The notes beneath the pieces are model-generated. The model was not told where the DNA came from, made no database searches, and saw only the letters and a list, made by a program, of their open reading frames with translations. DNA of 64,000 bases. It comes from Aquatica leii. Taxonomy: Eukaryota; Arthropoda; Insecta; Coleoptera; Lampyridae. A program made the position numbers and the translations under genes. Where the stretch lies: the NCBI GenBank assembly GCA_035610365.1, contig CM069435.1, forward strand, positions 12,513,123-12,577,122. The letters run 5' to 3'. Within the stretch, counting starts at the first letter, position 1. The number at the start of each line of letters is the position of its first letter. This document shows, in pieces, positions 46,958 through 58,897 of the stretch.

Positions 46958-49201
46958 TCTGTTGTGTCATCTAGCAATACCCAAATCGGTTTGTTCTGAA
47001 CTCTATGTTAATGTTTGTATAGAAGCACTATATAATTGTGAAACGTAAGTTTTTTTCGCAATATCGACTCGTCCGGTTAATTTTGTTTGGTATATTTTTT
47101 CAAAAAAAATTTCAATGTCTCATTTTTCAATTTGACCAATGGTATATTAGCAGAAATAAAAGTTGCACACAAAAACTCGTTAAGGGCTAAATGCTTAGGT
47201 TCAGATTTCCATATCGTGTTGATTAACGTAAGCTGATTTAAAATTGCACTTTTGTTTTTGACATTTTAAAAATAAAATTTGTTGTTTGCTCAAAAAAATC
47301 TCGAGTTTAAATAACTTTTTTAAAAGAGTTGTTAAACTAAACTAAACTTAGCTAAATGAGTTAATGACTGTATACTTTTAAATAAGCGGCATGCATTGTA
47401 GTACGCTTATATTAATATTTTTATACGAATAGATTCTTAAAACTAGTCAGTTTTAATACGTTTATAATTGCACTACATTTTAAACAATTTCGATTATAAA
47501 TCTTTAATTAAAGTATGGAGAATAAGTTTAGTTAAGAATCTGTAATAGAAATGTTAAATCGTAAGCGTTGACGCCCAAAAAGGTAATGCATTATACATTG
47601 GTAATGTACATGGGATGTTCTCAATTTATTCTGTGGTACCTTTGTGGTAATTAAATCACACAGAGAAGGTAAACTAAACCTGTATTTTTATTTAATATTG
47701 AATTGACCCTAACGTCTAACCTTAACCGAAACAAGTTTAAACAATGTTCTATTTCTATGCTGTAATGCAATTGATATATCGCACAATTCTTTAAACCCGT
47801 TTCGAAAAGAATATTTGGTTACAGTGGCAACATTGAACGAGAAACTTTTAATCAACCTAAAAAGTCCTTAATTATTTCCTATTTATAACAGTTAATGCAA
47901 CGTCTTAGTTCAAAAATTTGAATTTAATTAGCAAATTAGCAATTGTTATTTGATCTGAAGAATTATTCAGAATAAATACCATGTGTAAAACTGTTCATAA
48001 GGCGAAACGTCGCAGTGGACATCTTCAGAGCTTGAAATTTATTTATTGTTTGATAAACGTGTTATGAATAAGTTTTGGTGTAATAAATGTAATTAATTCA
48101 ACCGAGAAAAATACTAACAACTTTAACACATGATGCTTTATCTGCAATAGCATTTACTAATGAATTGATAGATCGTATACTATTTTGTGAACTAAAATAA
48201 AACAAAACGGTCAATTAATAATAATTATTACAATTATAGGTAAAAGTACTTTAAATAAATAAACTAAATATGTATAAGACCAAATGATTCAACGTAACGT
48301 AACAAAATTAACAAATATAAAAAGTATTGTAGTTAAATAATACCCAAAACAACGGGGTGTATCAAACGCAAAGTCGTAAAAGCTCGAGATGTAAAAAAAG
48401 CTAATTAACTGACCCTTTCTAGTGATGTAATAATCATGATTTTTTTGCTGTGAGATTACATTCTGTTCTTTCACTGGATTTAAATCTACTTAAAAATAAA
48501 TCTTTCATATCTTTGTAAGCCATGCAAATTACCAAATATATAGTATATGTATTAATTTTTTTTTTCAAGATATAATTTGCCTTTAGTTAATTTGTGAAAA
48601 TACGTATTGTATTTAACTACAATACGATATGATTTTTAGTTTTTATTTAATATTTAAATAACAAAATTTTAATTTGATCTTTAAAATGGTTACCAAATTG
48701 AACTCTATTTAATTAGTACTTATTCTTTTCGTAACTATGTAAATATCTTACAATATCTTATTGAGAAAGTTTTCATTTGTAAATTTCTAAAGGAACCTTT
48801 TCACAAAGGTTTATTAATACGTTTTCTCGCACAATCATGAATTAGTAATCAACCCCACAGCGTTTTGTGATCTAAAAACTCAGACTTGTCGAAACTTTAC
48901 AATTAAGTAAGAGAGAAAATCGTGAATACTATACTATTTAAATTATATAATTTAATTTGTTTAAAAAAAAATTATAAGCAATATTTATTGAATAAACGTT
49001 TAGGAGTATCTATAAAATGTGCAAATTGATAAGAGGAGATAAAATTGAATAAAATTCAGTTAATGAAATCGAACAGTGTGATTGCTTAAAATTGTATATA
49101 TGATGAATTACAACAAAAACATTTTTAAAGAAAGTTATATTTGTAATTTACACATGTAATTAGTGAGATATAACAAAGAGTATCACTTTTATTTTAAATA
49201 A
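46958..49201. other. Very AT-rich DNA without recognised gene
   Basis: No frame above about 60 codons and no motif. A GGCGAAACGTCGCAGTGGAC sequence at about 48001 resembles the GAAACGTCGC tails of Penelope-like elements but is too short to call. Confidence 0.5.
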
Positions 49202-49234
49202 ATGTTAAATGTACAATTCTTATTATTTAATATG

Positions 49235-49588
49235 GAGATTTCACCAGTTTTCAGTTTGTTATTACTTGCTTTGGTTATCCTAGGATCGCCAGCATTAACT
49301 GACGTAGTTAACAAGTCCAGCAATGCACTTCGAAATTTTCAATTTGCTAACGATAGATTCATGGTAACTAGCAACAAGCGTCGAAGATCTTCAACCTACT
49401 TGACGCTTAACCCCCTCTACACTCATCTCTCCATTTACCATAACCGTTGCAGATGTCCGCCTGAAAGCTTGGCCGGTGTATTTCGCAGAGTTCGAAAGTT
49501 TAAAAAAATGTGCAGCAAGAGAAGGGTATCTATCAAAGGTGTTAATCCCAACAACTTGCTTGATGCACTTCCCATTAGCGTACTTTAA
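49235..49588 (+). CDS. Small predicted secreted protein, unknown function
   Basis: The 128-codon frame opens at 49202. The better start is the second Met at 49235, giving 117 residues: MEISPVFSLLLLALVILGSP and ALTDV form a typical signal peptide, cleaved probably after SPALT. The mature part is basic, with KRRRSS, FRRVRKFKK and SKRR, which are possible dibasic cleavage sites. Only three cysteines cluster (CRCPPES then MCSKR). No family is recognised, and no intron or poly(A) signal is obvious. It is the one frame in the window with no transposon motif and a clear protein-like start. It could be a host secreted peptide or a lone exon. Confidence 0.4.
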   Translation, partial: EISPVFSLLLLALVILGSPALTDVVNKSSNALRNFQFANDRFMVTSNKRRRSSTYLTLNPLYTHLSIYHNRCRCPPESLAGVFRRVRKFKKMCSKRRVSIKGVNPNNLLDALPISVL

Positions 49589-50099
49589 AGAAACACTATC
49601 TGTAGCTACTTTTTAGGACGTAGACAAAGGTATTTGTTAAACGACTTCAAATACTCACAATCGTCAATGATAGTAAATTATTTACCTTTCTCAGTTTTCG
49701 ATGGACGAACGTTAAAAATTAAAGCAGAACCTTCTTTTTGAATATCAGACATGCACAAATCACACATTTCATATCTTCTGCATGAACCAAACTAACCACA
49801 AATTTCTGCAATCTGAAGAATGTAGTAACTGTTACCAATCTCTGTCAAAACTATTGTATATCAGTACCTGTCATGAGAAGCTTGTACGAAAAGCTATAAA
49901 ACTCTTCCTCCGTGAAAAACAAAAGACTTTTTAGCTTCATAACCTCTATTTACCACCTTCATAAACGTATGCAGTTTGTGAAAAGATTCCAGATCTACTC
50001 CATTTTTACGTTCAAATTAATTTGTTTAAATAACGATTTAAATTCTTAAAATGGCATTTAATAATAAGAATAAGGAAAACTCGCCACAGCAATAGATTC
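49589..50099. other. Spacer
   Basis: No supported feature. Confidence 0.4.
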
Positions 50100-51039
50100 T
50101 ATGGATACAACTGAATCTAGATCGCGACAACCGGGAGATAATAAAGAAAAATAAAATCACTTCTGACTTTAAAGAAAAGATACAGTAATTAGACTGCCAA
50201 ATAAACTGATAGTTGAAGGGGAAATTGGCAAACTTTTCAATCAAGATGTGCCCACTCTATTACTCGAGGACTTAATGCAAAAAATACTGTATGGGGATGC
50301 CGTGCTAATAACCCGGATGGAATCAAACTATAAAACTTCTGCGAGAAGCTGCCTTATATGAAACGTACGCTGAGCAAAATTTAAGCGAATACTGCTCTAC
50401 TAAACTAGATGAACTCAGAGTGTTCAAGCTAGTAATCCCTCAGTTGCACCTAATGGATGTTTTAATAAGTGGAATCACTGATGTAACACTGCCAGATATG
50501 CGCTTGCGTGTTCGAACTACGAGCGAATTATACGCTTATTTGAACACGTTGGGAAATACGCCCAAGAGGTCACCTTAAGTTATTAATGACAATTTTAACA
50601 ACATCATGTAGCATCCGCTAGTCAACCACAAAGAAAGGTACCACAAACGCAGTTGCAATGTTTTAACTGTAAGGGCCCACATCGCGTCCGAGACTGCAAA
50701 AAACAAAAAATACATTGTGTTAGTTGCGGTTTTTTGGGGTACTTTGCCAAAAAATGTCCTAAGAAAATTCTGAACGGAAAAAAATTTAAATATTTAGTAA
50801 ATACCGGAAATGCTTGCACTATAATTTGCCAGTGTGTGGCCACGACAAGAGAGAACCCTGTATTACGTAACTTTGACGGGAACTATGTCGTGAATGTGGG
50901 TGACATAGAACTGAACCTACGGGTAGGTCAACCGAACGCGGTGATACAAGTAACTGTGGTTAATGACAACAAATTATTGTATAACTGTATTATTGGTCGC
51001 GATTTTTTAAACTTGCCAAACATTATGCTCTCAAAGTAG
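50100..51039 (+). pseudogene. Old Gypsy gag with two zinc knuckles and mutated protease
   Basis: Interrupted gag pieces from 50280 (LDELRVFKLVIPQLHLMDVL) lead to a clean 128-codon frame at 50653-51039. It starts with two CCHC knuckles, CFNCKGPHRVRDC and CVSCGFLGYFAKKC. A retropepsin-like segment follows, in which the catalytic triad reads LVNTGNACTII, Asp being replaced by Asn, and a later CIIGRDFL. The reverse transcriptase that should follow is absent: the right side resumes with integrase at 52.4 kb. Confidence 0.75.
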
Positions 51040-51091
51040 GCACTCAATTGCAGTAAAACAAGTGTGCGGACTTGAAGTCTGTAGTAAAGAC

Positions 51092-52405
51092 TGTTACGTG
51101 CAAAATTTTCATAACGGAGTACCCTGTATATCGACTTAAAAATTAGTTTCTGGTTTTGACGCCCTCTGCCGACCTTTTTGGTTACTGAGAGGCCATTTTG
51201 AAGTTGTCAACTACGTGAGACGGTCTGTGTCGAAAGATTTGACCGGATTCCTAAGATTCTAAGGGTATCTATTATATTAGTCAAATTACGAATTTATTGC
51301 AATCTGTTCGCCACAGGGTAAGATATTTTGTCTCCGGTTTATTAAGATTCCTTCATAATTTCTGTATTAATTTGATAGCCAGTTTCGCCACGCTTCAATC
51401 ATATGTTCGATTCAATAAAGAACAATGAAGCATAATTACTATTGATGAATACCGTTACCGAACGTGTGAGATTTTGGAAGGGCATATTACCCACACGAAA
51501 ACGAAGTCTCAACAAGCATTACTTTGAAGATGTTATTTCTTGTACACCAGGCGATTGCGTTACCACCCACCTGTTCGTAATTACAACCAACAGCATTCGA
51601 TACAACGGGTTCTTATATCGCATTTAATTTATTATTATTAATGATTTTGTAGCTTCCTATCTTCGTGAGTGAGTTGTGTGTGACACGATTTGCTATTCAA
51701 TATCTATTCCAGGCTGCTAACGGGGAAAACGTTTTCTTCGTGCAAGTGAACACTGGATTTTGGGTAAGTTTGTTTGATTATTTTCTTTCGCTGTCATAAA
51801 AGTCACTCACGGAACTTTGGTTAATGTTAATGTCCGTAATTACGTTTACTGTTTACATACCAATAAGGTAATTAAAATTATCATTTAGAGTGTATCGCAT
51901 GCTGTGGACAGACAATATTTATTACGAAATTTGCTTCACTATTTCGATGTAACTTAACCTATGCATTGTGTGTTGCCGATATGTCTGGCATTTATGAATT
52001 GAGAAATTAAACATAATTTATAATTTAATTTAATCTTTTACGTTGCTAAGTTAAGGTTTCTACACCTGTTAATCATACTTGTTAGTCTTTCTAGCATTTA
52101 TGAATTGAGAAATTAAATATACTCCTGTTAATCTTCTACGTTACTACATTAAAGTTGTTATACTTGTTAATCTTTCTTTTATGGTAACATACCTTTCTCT
52201 TTTAATTGTGGTTACCCGAACACCAAAGTAACAAGGATTACGAACCTCAAAATTAGTTACAAGTTTGGACCGTCTGTCGTGATCGAGGCAGAAGTGTTAA
52301 TTAAGATTGATCTGGCGCCCTTAATTATAATTTCCATGAACCTCCCCTATCTCCGACTGTGTGAGTTGGCCGTGCAAGGTTCGTAAGACCTAAAGCTTGT
52401 AACAA
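51092..52405 (+). mobile_element. Solo LTR, family A copy 3 (1314 bp), inserted in the Gypsy relic
   Basis: Starts TGTTACG, ends TGTAACA, and is flanked by AGAC on both sides (51088-51091 and 52406-52409). It is more diverged than copies 1 and 2, but the same blocks occur in order (ACCCTGTATAT, TTTTGACGCCCTCT, CTCGCCACGC-like, TGATCGAGGCAGAAGTG, GAGTTGGCCGTGCAAGGTTC). Copies 1 and 2 are therefore younger or belong to another subfamily. Confidence 0.87.
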
Positions 52406-52409
52406 GACA

Positions 52410-52860
52410 AATAGTGTAAAATGTTTGAATGCAATAACCACCCCTAGATCAAAAGAGCAATGTGAACGTTACAATAAAACCATTGTCACTATTCTGGGTA
52501 CAACAAGTGTAGAAACTAAAAGAGAGCTTTGGGACTCTCATGTAAAAAAATTACAGAGTGCGTTAAATAAGGGTGTTAATAGCACTCCTCCTAAAGCTCT
52601 TCTTGGTTTTCAGGCGAAGTCAATGGCCGAAGCTACGTAACTAAATTTCTTACAAAGAATTAAGAACACATCTTAAGGAACATATAGTAGACGATCAGCG
52701 AAAGTCGGCGATTTGGTATTGTTACTCATAACAAGTGAAGCATGTACAGGACTGAGTAATAAGCTTAATTTGAAGTTTAAGGGTTCGTTCAGTGTTACCA
52801 AGGTACTCTTCAACGATAGGTACGAAGTTGAGGATTGAAGAGAAAGACAGTACAACTAGA
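52410..52860 (+). pseudogene. Gypsy integrase C-terminal half
   Basis: The frame NAITTPRSKEQCERYNKTIV is the end of the integrase core, with the conserved Glu of the DDE triad in the position where Gypsy proteins read G-x-(V/C)-E-R. After a frame change come VGDLVLLLITSEACTG and LKFKGSFSVTKVLFNDRYEV, the GPF/GPY C-terminal module. It belongs to the same relic as the gag-protease to the left; the reverse transcriptase has been lost from between them. Confidence 0.75.
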
Positions 52861-53723
52861 AGTGTACGGTTGTAGCTGGCGACAGGTTGAAGCGCTGGAT
52901 AGCTGACTGCCTGCTTACTGGTTTACATCAAGATCAAAGTAGTTAAATAAAGTTGTTTATTTATCATGAAAATTTTTGAGGTCGATACTGCCTGCTCGTT
53001 CTCGAGCTGATGTTTGCGTTTAGACCCATTTACAATTTATTTTCTAGGTGATCAAAGGATCACACATCGATGATATGGGCAGGATGTCTGAGTGCACGAA
53101 ATTCTCACGATTCCTTGTTATTGCTTGATCTAAGGGCTCGGTTTTGGACGCCTGAGACATTTGATACCGATACACTTGCGGCATTGTTTTTCTAACGATT
53201 ATTATTCTTGGCGATTACCGTTTAACTTTTACATTTTACTGTAACTGTATAATTTGATGCGTATAATATAATAACTACTGGAGAAATCACTCCGTATGCT
53301 AGTATGGTTACGAATTCGGTTCGGTATTTCGTGTTTCCCCACTTCATCCGGGCAAGAAAGCAATCTATCGTGTATAGTTAATGTTTTGTAGCGTTCGGAT
53401 TACATTCGATAATTTTAGTTTTGTCTATTTCAGTTGCTTAAAATGCATGTAATAATAAATTTAATAATCTTAACTTATTTATAATAAAAGGGTTAATAAA
53501 CGGGAAAATTATGGGGGTTCAAAAACGTCCGCTTTGGATGAGTTGCAAGCTTCCACAGAATTCGCTTTTCCGTTGAAAAACGAGTAGAAAACGGATCAAT
53601 TTTAGGTGAATTTTGAGGACTATCGATTATCTGCAAAAAGTGGCACAAGTGCGCCCTAGATATGTGTCTTCAGTTTATAAATACATAGTTTATATATCAA
53701 AATAAATATTATTATTGAAATAA
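52861..53723. other. Region right of the Gypsy relic, possible LTR
   Basis: Moderately higher GC than the surroundings. It may include the relic's 3' LTR, but no matching 5' copy was found to prove it. Confidence 0.35.
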
Positions 53724-53774
53724 AAACGCTACACAAAATGAAATGTAAAACACATTTCATTTTGTGTAGCGTTT
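53724..53774. repeat. Perfect 23-bp inverted repeat with 5-nt loop
   Basis: AAACGCTACACAAAATGAAA plus TGT (53724-53746) is exactly complementary to 53752-53774, with loop AAAAC. It could form a hairpin in DNA or RNA. It may be a foldback remnant or a small MITE. Confidence 0.9.
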
Positions 53775-55102
53775 GCGGATTCCCCTGAAAAATTTCTCTA
53801 ATTTTAGAGAACCCCTTGTAACTATTTCAGTTTTTTTTTAAGTTTTTAGCTCTTTAACAAGAAATCAATTTTGTAGAAGCTTGTGACGCATCATAGCGGC
53901 CGTTTTAGAACCTCCTTAACGTAAAAAACTGATCTTTCGGCCACGGCCAAAAAAGTACTAATAAGTAAAATGTCATTTAAAAATTATATTCGCTCAATTC
54001 TACAAAATTTTGGCAACGTGTCACATGAGTGGAAAATTGCTTGTTTAAATAATTAACATATATTTTGGATTTCGATTGGAAACTTACTGCAATACTATAA
54101 ATATTGACGTCATTTTAAAGTAGCAGTTCCATTAGAATAAAGTGAACTAAATTAATTTTATTTAAAATACATAATGTTGATATGTATTTTTAATTTAAGA
54201 AATATATCAATTTATTGTTTTCACACAAGCTTTAATTTTACTTCTACCGTTCAAACGTGGTCGATCTTATGCGTTTTTGCCCGAAAGCAGTGGGGATACG
54301 TGATAGATCGACGGATCGTTTGCGTGTACAATCGCCTTTAACCAAAATGACCGCTTAAGATCGGACCTATTCACAATCTAATGGTATGAGATGTTTCCCA
54401 TTAGAAGCTTAACGCAAATAAACCATTGCAATTTTATTACCTGTCTAGCTAAAGAAATAATAGAAATAACAGATTGGTATTTATTATAAAATTTTAAATG
54501 TATTTGATATTTAAAGTGTATTTTAGAGAATTTATACCTTATGCAAGCTAATAATTCTAGAATTTTTGTTTATATCAGATATTTATATAGAATATTGCTT
54601 CTACTAATACTACTATCATTACTGGTGTATTCATAACATATTTGCAATTACTATGCATAATTAATTAAATCATTTTAAAAGTGGACTGATTAAAAATACG
54701 TCAAATGATCAATTAAATAAAAAAACATATCGTTCTGTTCTTTAGCACAAAACGTCTTTCAGATTCTAAAATTAATACTATTTACATTTTTTGTGAAATA
54801 ACGATTTACTTTATCGTTATATAAACTGAAAAAATCGTTTTTTGTAGTAATGTCGACTAATTTAAACGATCGTTTTAAACTGAACTAAATTTAGACAAGT
54901 TTTAAGTAGATTAATACCTAATAGCTTCTCTTATTAGTTAGTAGTTTTATTATAGAAATATGTTTATTTAATACATAAAACGTTATAATTAATATTTCGT
55001 ATATATGTCGTTAACCTGTTCAGCATCAAGTTAATTAATTTTTTGCAGTAGTTGGATCCTCGGAAACGTCCCCAAAGTTCATTTGCAACTTGCGCTACAT
55101 TA
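53775..55102. other. AT-rich DNA without recognised gene
   Basis: No supported feature. Confidence 0.45.
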
Positions 55103-55110
55103 TTTAAATT

Positions 55111-56747
55111 CAGAGGCGTAGCTAAATATACAGCGCCCTGGAGCAAATAAGATCTGTGCTCCTACTTTTTTTTCTCACAAATGTTCCAATGCAATTCTAA
55201 ATTTTCTAGTATTTATTTTTTAATTTCAATTTTAAACATTATTTAATGACAATTGATTTAAAATTTTTAAATATATGACATATTCACATAGTAATATTGA
55301 ATTAATTATACATGATTATGATATAAACTACATTAAGACATTTACAAATCTTAAAACTATTAATCGGCCAATTAATTTACCCAGATCAAGCTGACCAGCA
55401 ATTGGTTTTTTAATTGATATTGTGGCCAAAGAGCTAAGACGGGATTGAGACATACCGCTTCGTAAATATCTTTTGGGAGAGACTGGAGTGTGAATTAAGA
55501 GTAATTCAGCACCTTCGCGTATAGCAGTAATTTGTCTTATTTGAATAAAAAAACACATTTTAAATCTTATTAATTGTGGTCTAAAACTTAAAGAAATATC
55601 TGAAGAATAAGCCAATTTCAACAATTTGGAATCAACGAAAATAGTTTCATCAGATGATGCGACAAGATATACTAGCGATAAACATTTAAAAAGTCTACTT
55701 ACTTCACGCACGGATTTGAATTTAATATTTAATTGAGTAAATACTATGTCAATTACTTTATTAAAAAAGTTTCACTTTAAAACATTCTTTAATATTTTGA
55801 ATGGGCTCATCCAGTTTCTCAAAGATTTCTTTTTACTAGATGCAAACTCTTTTTGGCGAAACAAGGTTCAATGCTCTATTTAGTTCATAATTCAACTGCC
55901 TCGTTTTTAACAATATCCCAATTATTTAATATATCTATTTTGGAAATGGGTTAGAAGTAAAGACAGCATCTCAATTGATTGCTCTGCATCTCCTTGAGTA
56001 GCATTTTGGAGACAATATTAATATGTTTCAGTACTTTATTTTGTACAATTATCAAGATAATGGTTGAAAATTGTTATAATAAGTTATCAAAGTTTTAGGT
56101 TTGCGTTGTTCGTCTTGGCTTCTTCAGTGTAATTCCAAGTAGGCTATTATTTTAATAACAACAAAATAGCGAGATCGTAACGCGTCAAGAGCCCGAACAC
56201 GGGAAGACCACCGTGTTAAACAAACCCTTTTTTTCTATTGAAAGTAAATAACAAGTTTATGTAAAACCCATGCCGTCTGGTATTGTAAATCCTGTTTTTG
56301 TAAGAATTAACAAGAGGGCTTATTACAAAGGCAAAAGTTCAAAAACACCTTTTTTGTGAGAACCAAGGACAACAAATTGCAACTTTGCATAGATGTTTTT
56401 TTAAACCGCTTATCGCCGCATTTATATTTTTTTCAAACCATAGTGCATTTTTAAAGTTGAAAGTGGCTACAAATCACGATTACGTCATAGAGCGCTCTCG
56501 AAAAACTAAGTACAATTACAATACATTCAGCTTTTAAGCAGTCGCACAACGCACACAACATTCATTAAGTATTGTCAAATTGTGTTCATATATTGATTAA
56601 ACCTCTTTTACTGCCTGATAAATCTATTTAGTAAAATAACACTATGATAAGCTGTTTTAAAATTTTACGCTCCCTGGCTCGTGCGCCCTCAAAATTCGTG
56701 CGCTCGGAACAGTTTGCTCCAACTGGTCCAGGATAGCTCCGCCCCTG
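55111..56747 (-). mobile_element. hAT derivative with 8-bp target duplication
   Basis: TTTAAATT lies on both sides (55103-55110 and 56748-56755). The ends read CAGAGGCGTAGCTA and, in reverse complement, CAGGGGCGGAGCTA, typical of ZMYM1-type hAT elements. Inner matches include GCGCCCTGGAGCAAA against a GTTGGAGCAAA region. The 1637-bp length is too short for a full transposase, so it is an internally deleted copy. Confidence 0.88.
55328..55711 (-). pseudogene. hAT transposase C-terminal remnant (ZMYM1-like)
   Basis: On the minus strand the frame contains KRYLRSGMSQSRLSSLATIS and IKKPIAGQLDLGKLIG. This resembles the dimerisation tail of ZMYM1-like hAT transposases, 'T-Y-L-R-S-T-M-x-Q-x-R-L-S-x-L-A', followed by an LDL-x-x-L-I motif. 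The rest of the frame is not recognisable. It lies inside a hAT derivative with its own ends. Confidence 0.65.
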
Positions 56748-56755
56748 TTTAAATT

Positions 56756-57580
56756 GCTTGCCAGAATGTTAAGCCGATTGTTTATCTATGTCTTGCTAAT
56801 AACTACCCACATATTCTCATGGGGTTTAAGTTAAGATTTTGTTGGTCATTCTAAAATCTAAAGAAATTACGCCGTTTCTGTTCTCAAACTACTATCTTAT
56901 TATTCTACTCTTATTATGAATAGGCGAACAGAACCTGTACGTAAAGTAACGAATAAATTTATTTTTCTTGTCACTGAAAATAATGATATGTAGTTAAGTG
57001 TTAGTTATAATCTATTAGCCAATGCTGAACCTTGAAATAAAGGTAACTATTATACAATCAGACTCAAAAACGCAAAACCAAACAAAATAAAATTTTTGCA
57101 TTTGTGTCCTGAGTCTAATGCAATGAAAATTATTAAACTTGGAAACCCAAAGACAATCAATTTATTTTGCGATATCATCAAATATTGAAGTTATCTATCA
57201 ACAACTAGAAACTAAATTCTTTTGAAAGTCCAACTTTGACCTTACTCAGTGTCTAAATTCTAAAAAATTTTCTAAAGGATAATTATTTCCTGTAACGACC
57301 AAAAAAGAATATAAAAATAGTGCAGTAATTTCAAGCATGTGTGAAAGCAACTCTACCAATAACAAGTTTGCAACAAAGATCATTAATTGTTCAATAAGTA
57401 ATATTTGGAATTCAAATTACGAGTTCTGACAATAGTCAATAATTTAGTATTTAGTAGAGCGTAATTTAGTATACTAGTTTATTTCAAGTAGACATTGATC
57501 AGCAAATAATTCTAGTTGTTATTATAAAGTACATATAGTTAAGATTAGTATAAGTAATTAATTGTTAAAAATAATGAAAC
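56756..57580. other. Spacer before second Tc1 copy
   Basis: AGACTCAAAAACGCAAAA at about 57061 pairs partly with TTTTGCATTTGTGTCCTGAGTCT downstream. This could be the left terminal repeat of the Tc1 copy, but no right end is available to test it. Confidence 0.4.
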
Positions 57581-58857
57581 ATGGGTAGAGGTTTTGGCCA
57601 GAGAGACTCCAGTGTAGAAACAAGGATTGCAATTACTCGAATGGCTGCTAATGGAATTCCTCAACGTGAAATTGCTTTACAAAATGGATTATCGGTAAGA
57701 TTTTTAGTATTTGCTTATTATTATAACCTCTAAAATAAACTAAATCATTGATTAATTACTAATCTGAAACGTCCTTAAAAAAGTATTTTACGTAATCTTA
57801 AACGAAAAGTTTTCTTAGTTTCATTTTATCCCATTTACTAAAATTGGAATATAATATTAATTAAAATTATGCACACGTTAATGTATTATTACAATCCAAA
57901 ATCGACATCAATGTTTTCAAAAATTTGTCGTGTTTGAGTTTTCTTAAAAATTCTGTTGGTAATAAACAATCAGGGTTCAGAATAAATTTTAAAAAAAAAT
58001 TTAAGTGGAAAAGAAACACACTTTGAACTTTATTAAAAGAATTTAAAAAAAATAACTTATTTATTTTAAGAAAACGTAGTTTACTAAAATAATTGAATTA
58101 TTTAGTTAAACTAAATTACTTAACTAAATCCATATACAGGTGCGCCAAGTTCGTCGGTGGCTTCGAAGGTTTGATGAAGAAGGAAAAGTTTCTCTTATAA
58201 CGAAACCAAAAGGAATAAATAGAGCAACTATTATAAAGGAAGATGCAAATATTTTTAGGTGTATTCAAAATTCTCCTTTTACAACTGCTCCGCGAATTCG
58301 AGAAGAAGTTGATTTAAACGGCAGCGCTTCAACGATACGACGCAGATTAAACGACGCGGGATTATTTGCAAGTAAGCCTGCGACAAAACCTGAATGAACA
58401 GAAAGGTATGTTCAAGCAGGAATTAGATTTTGTACTGGAGTACGGTGATTTTTACGGACGAAAAGATATTTTCATCGACACAAGAGTCGTCTATGACACT
58501 TTGGCGACCACGAAATACAAGATTTAGTACCGAACATGTTCGTAAAACTCGACAAAGTGGAAGAATTTCTGGTGGATTTTAGGGGTGGATTTCAAAAGCC
58601 GGGTAAATTGGTTCTAGTTTCTCCACCACGATTTACGTCTGAAAGTTACGTTCGAGTGCTAGACGAAATTTTGGTGCCAAGTGTGCGAACACTTTATCCA
58701 GAAGAAGAATTGGAAGAAATTGTTATTGTCCAAGACATTTCGCCAATTTATAAAAGCAGAATCGTAAATAAGTGGTTTGAGGACAGAAACGACGTAATTT
58801 CTTTAGAATGGCCAGCAAAATCTCTCAATTTAAACCCCATCTAGAATATTTGGGTCG
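57581..58857 (+). pseudogene. Tc1/mariner transposase copy 2, intron-containing, cut by an insertion
   Basis: Exon 1 (57581-57694) is again exactly 38 codons, MGRGFGQRDS through ALQNGLS, then GTAAGA. Exon 2 starts after ATATACAG at 58140 in phase 0 with VRQVRRWLRRFDEEGKVSLI. A stop at 58395 (PE*) and frame changes near 58450 follow. The catalytic core retains EIVIVQDISPIYKSRIVNKW (second Asp present) and LEWPAKSLNLNPI, but a TAG replaces the Glu codon directly after NPI. The gene ends abruptly at about 58857, where an unrelated element begins. Confidence 0.83.
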
Positions 58858-58897
58858 AGGGGTGGTTGACTCCTAGAAATCCGTGTACAATTTGCTT

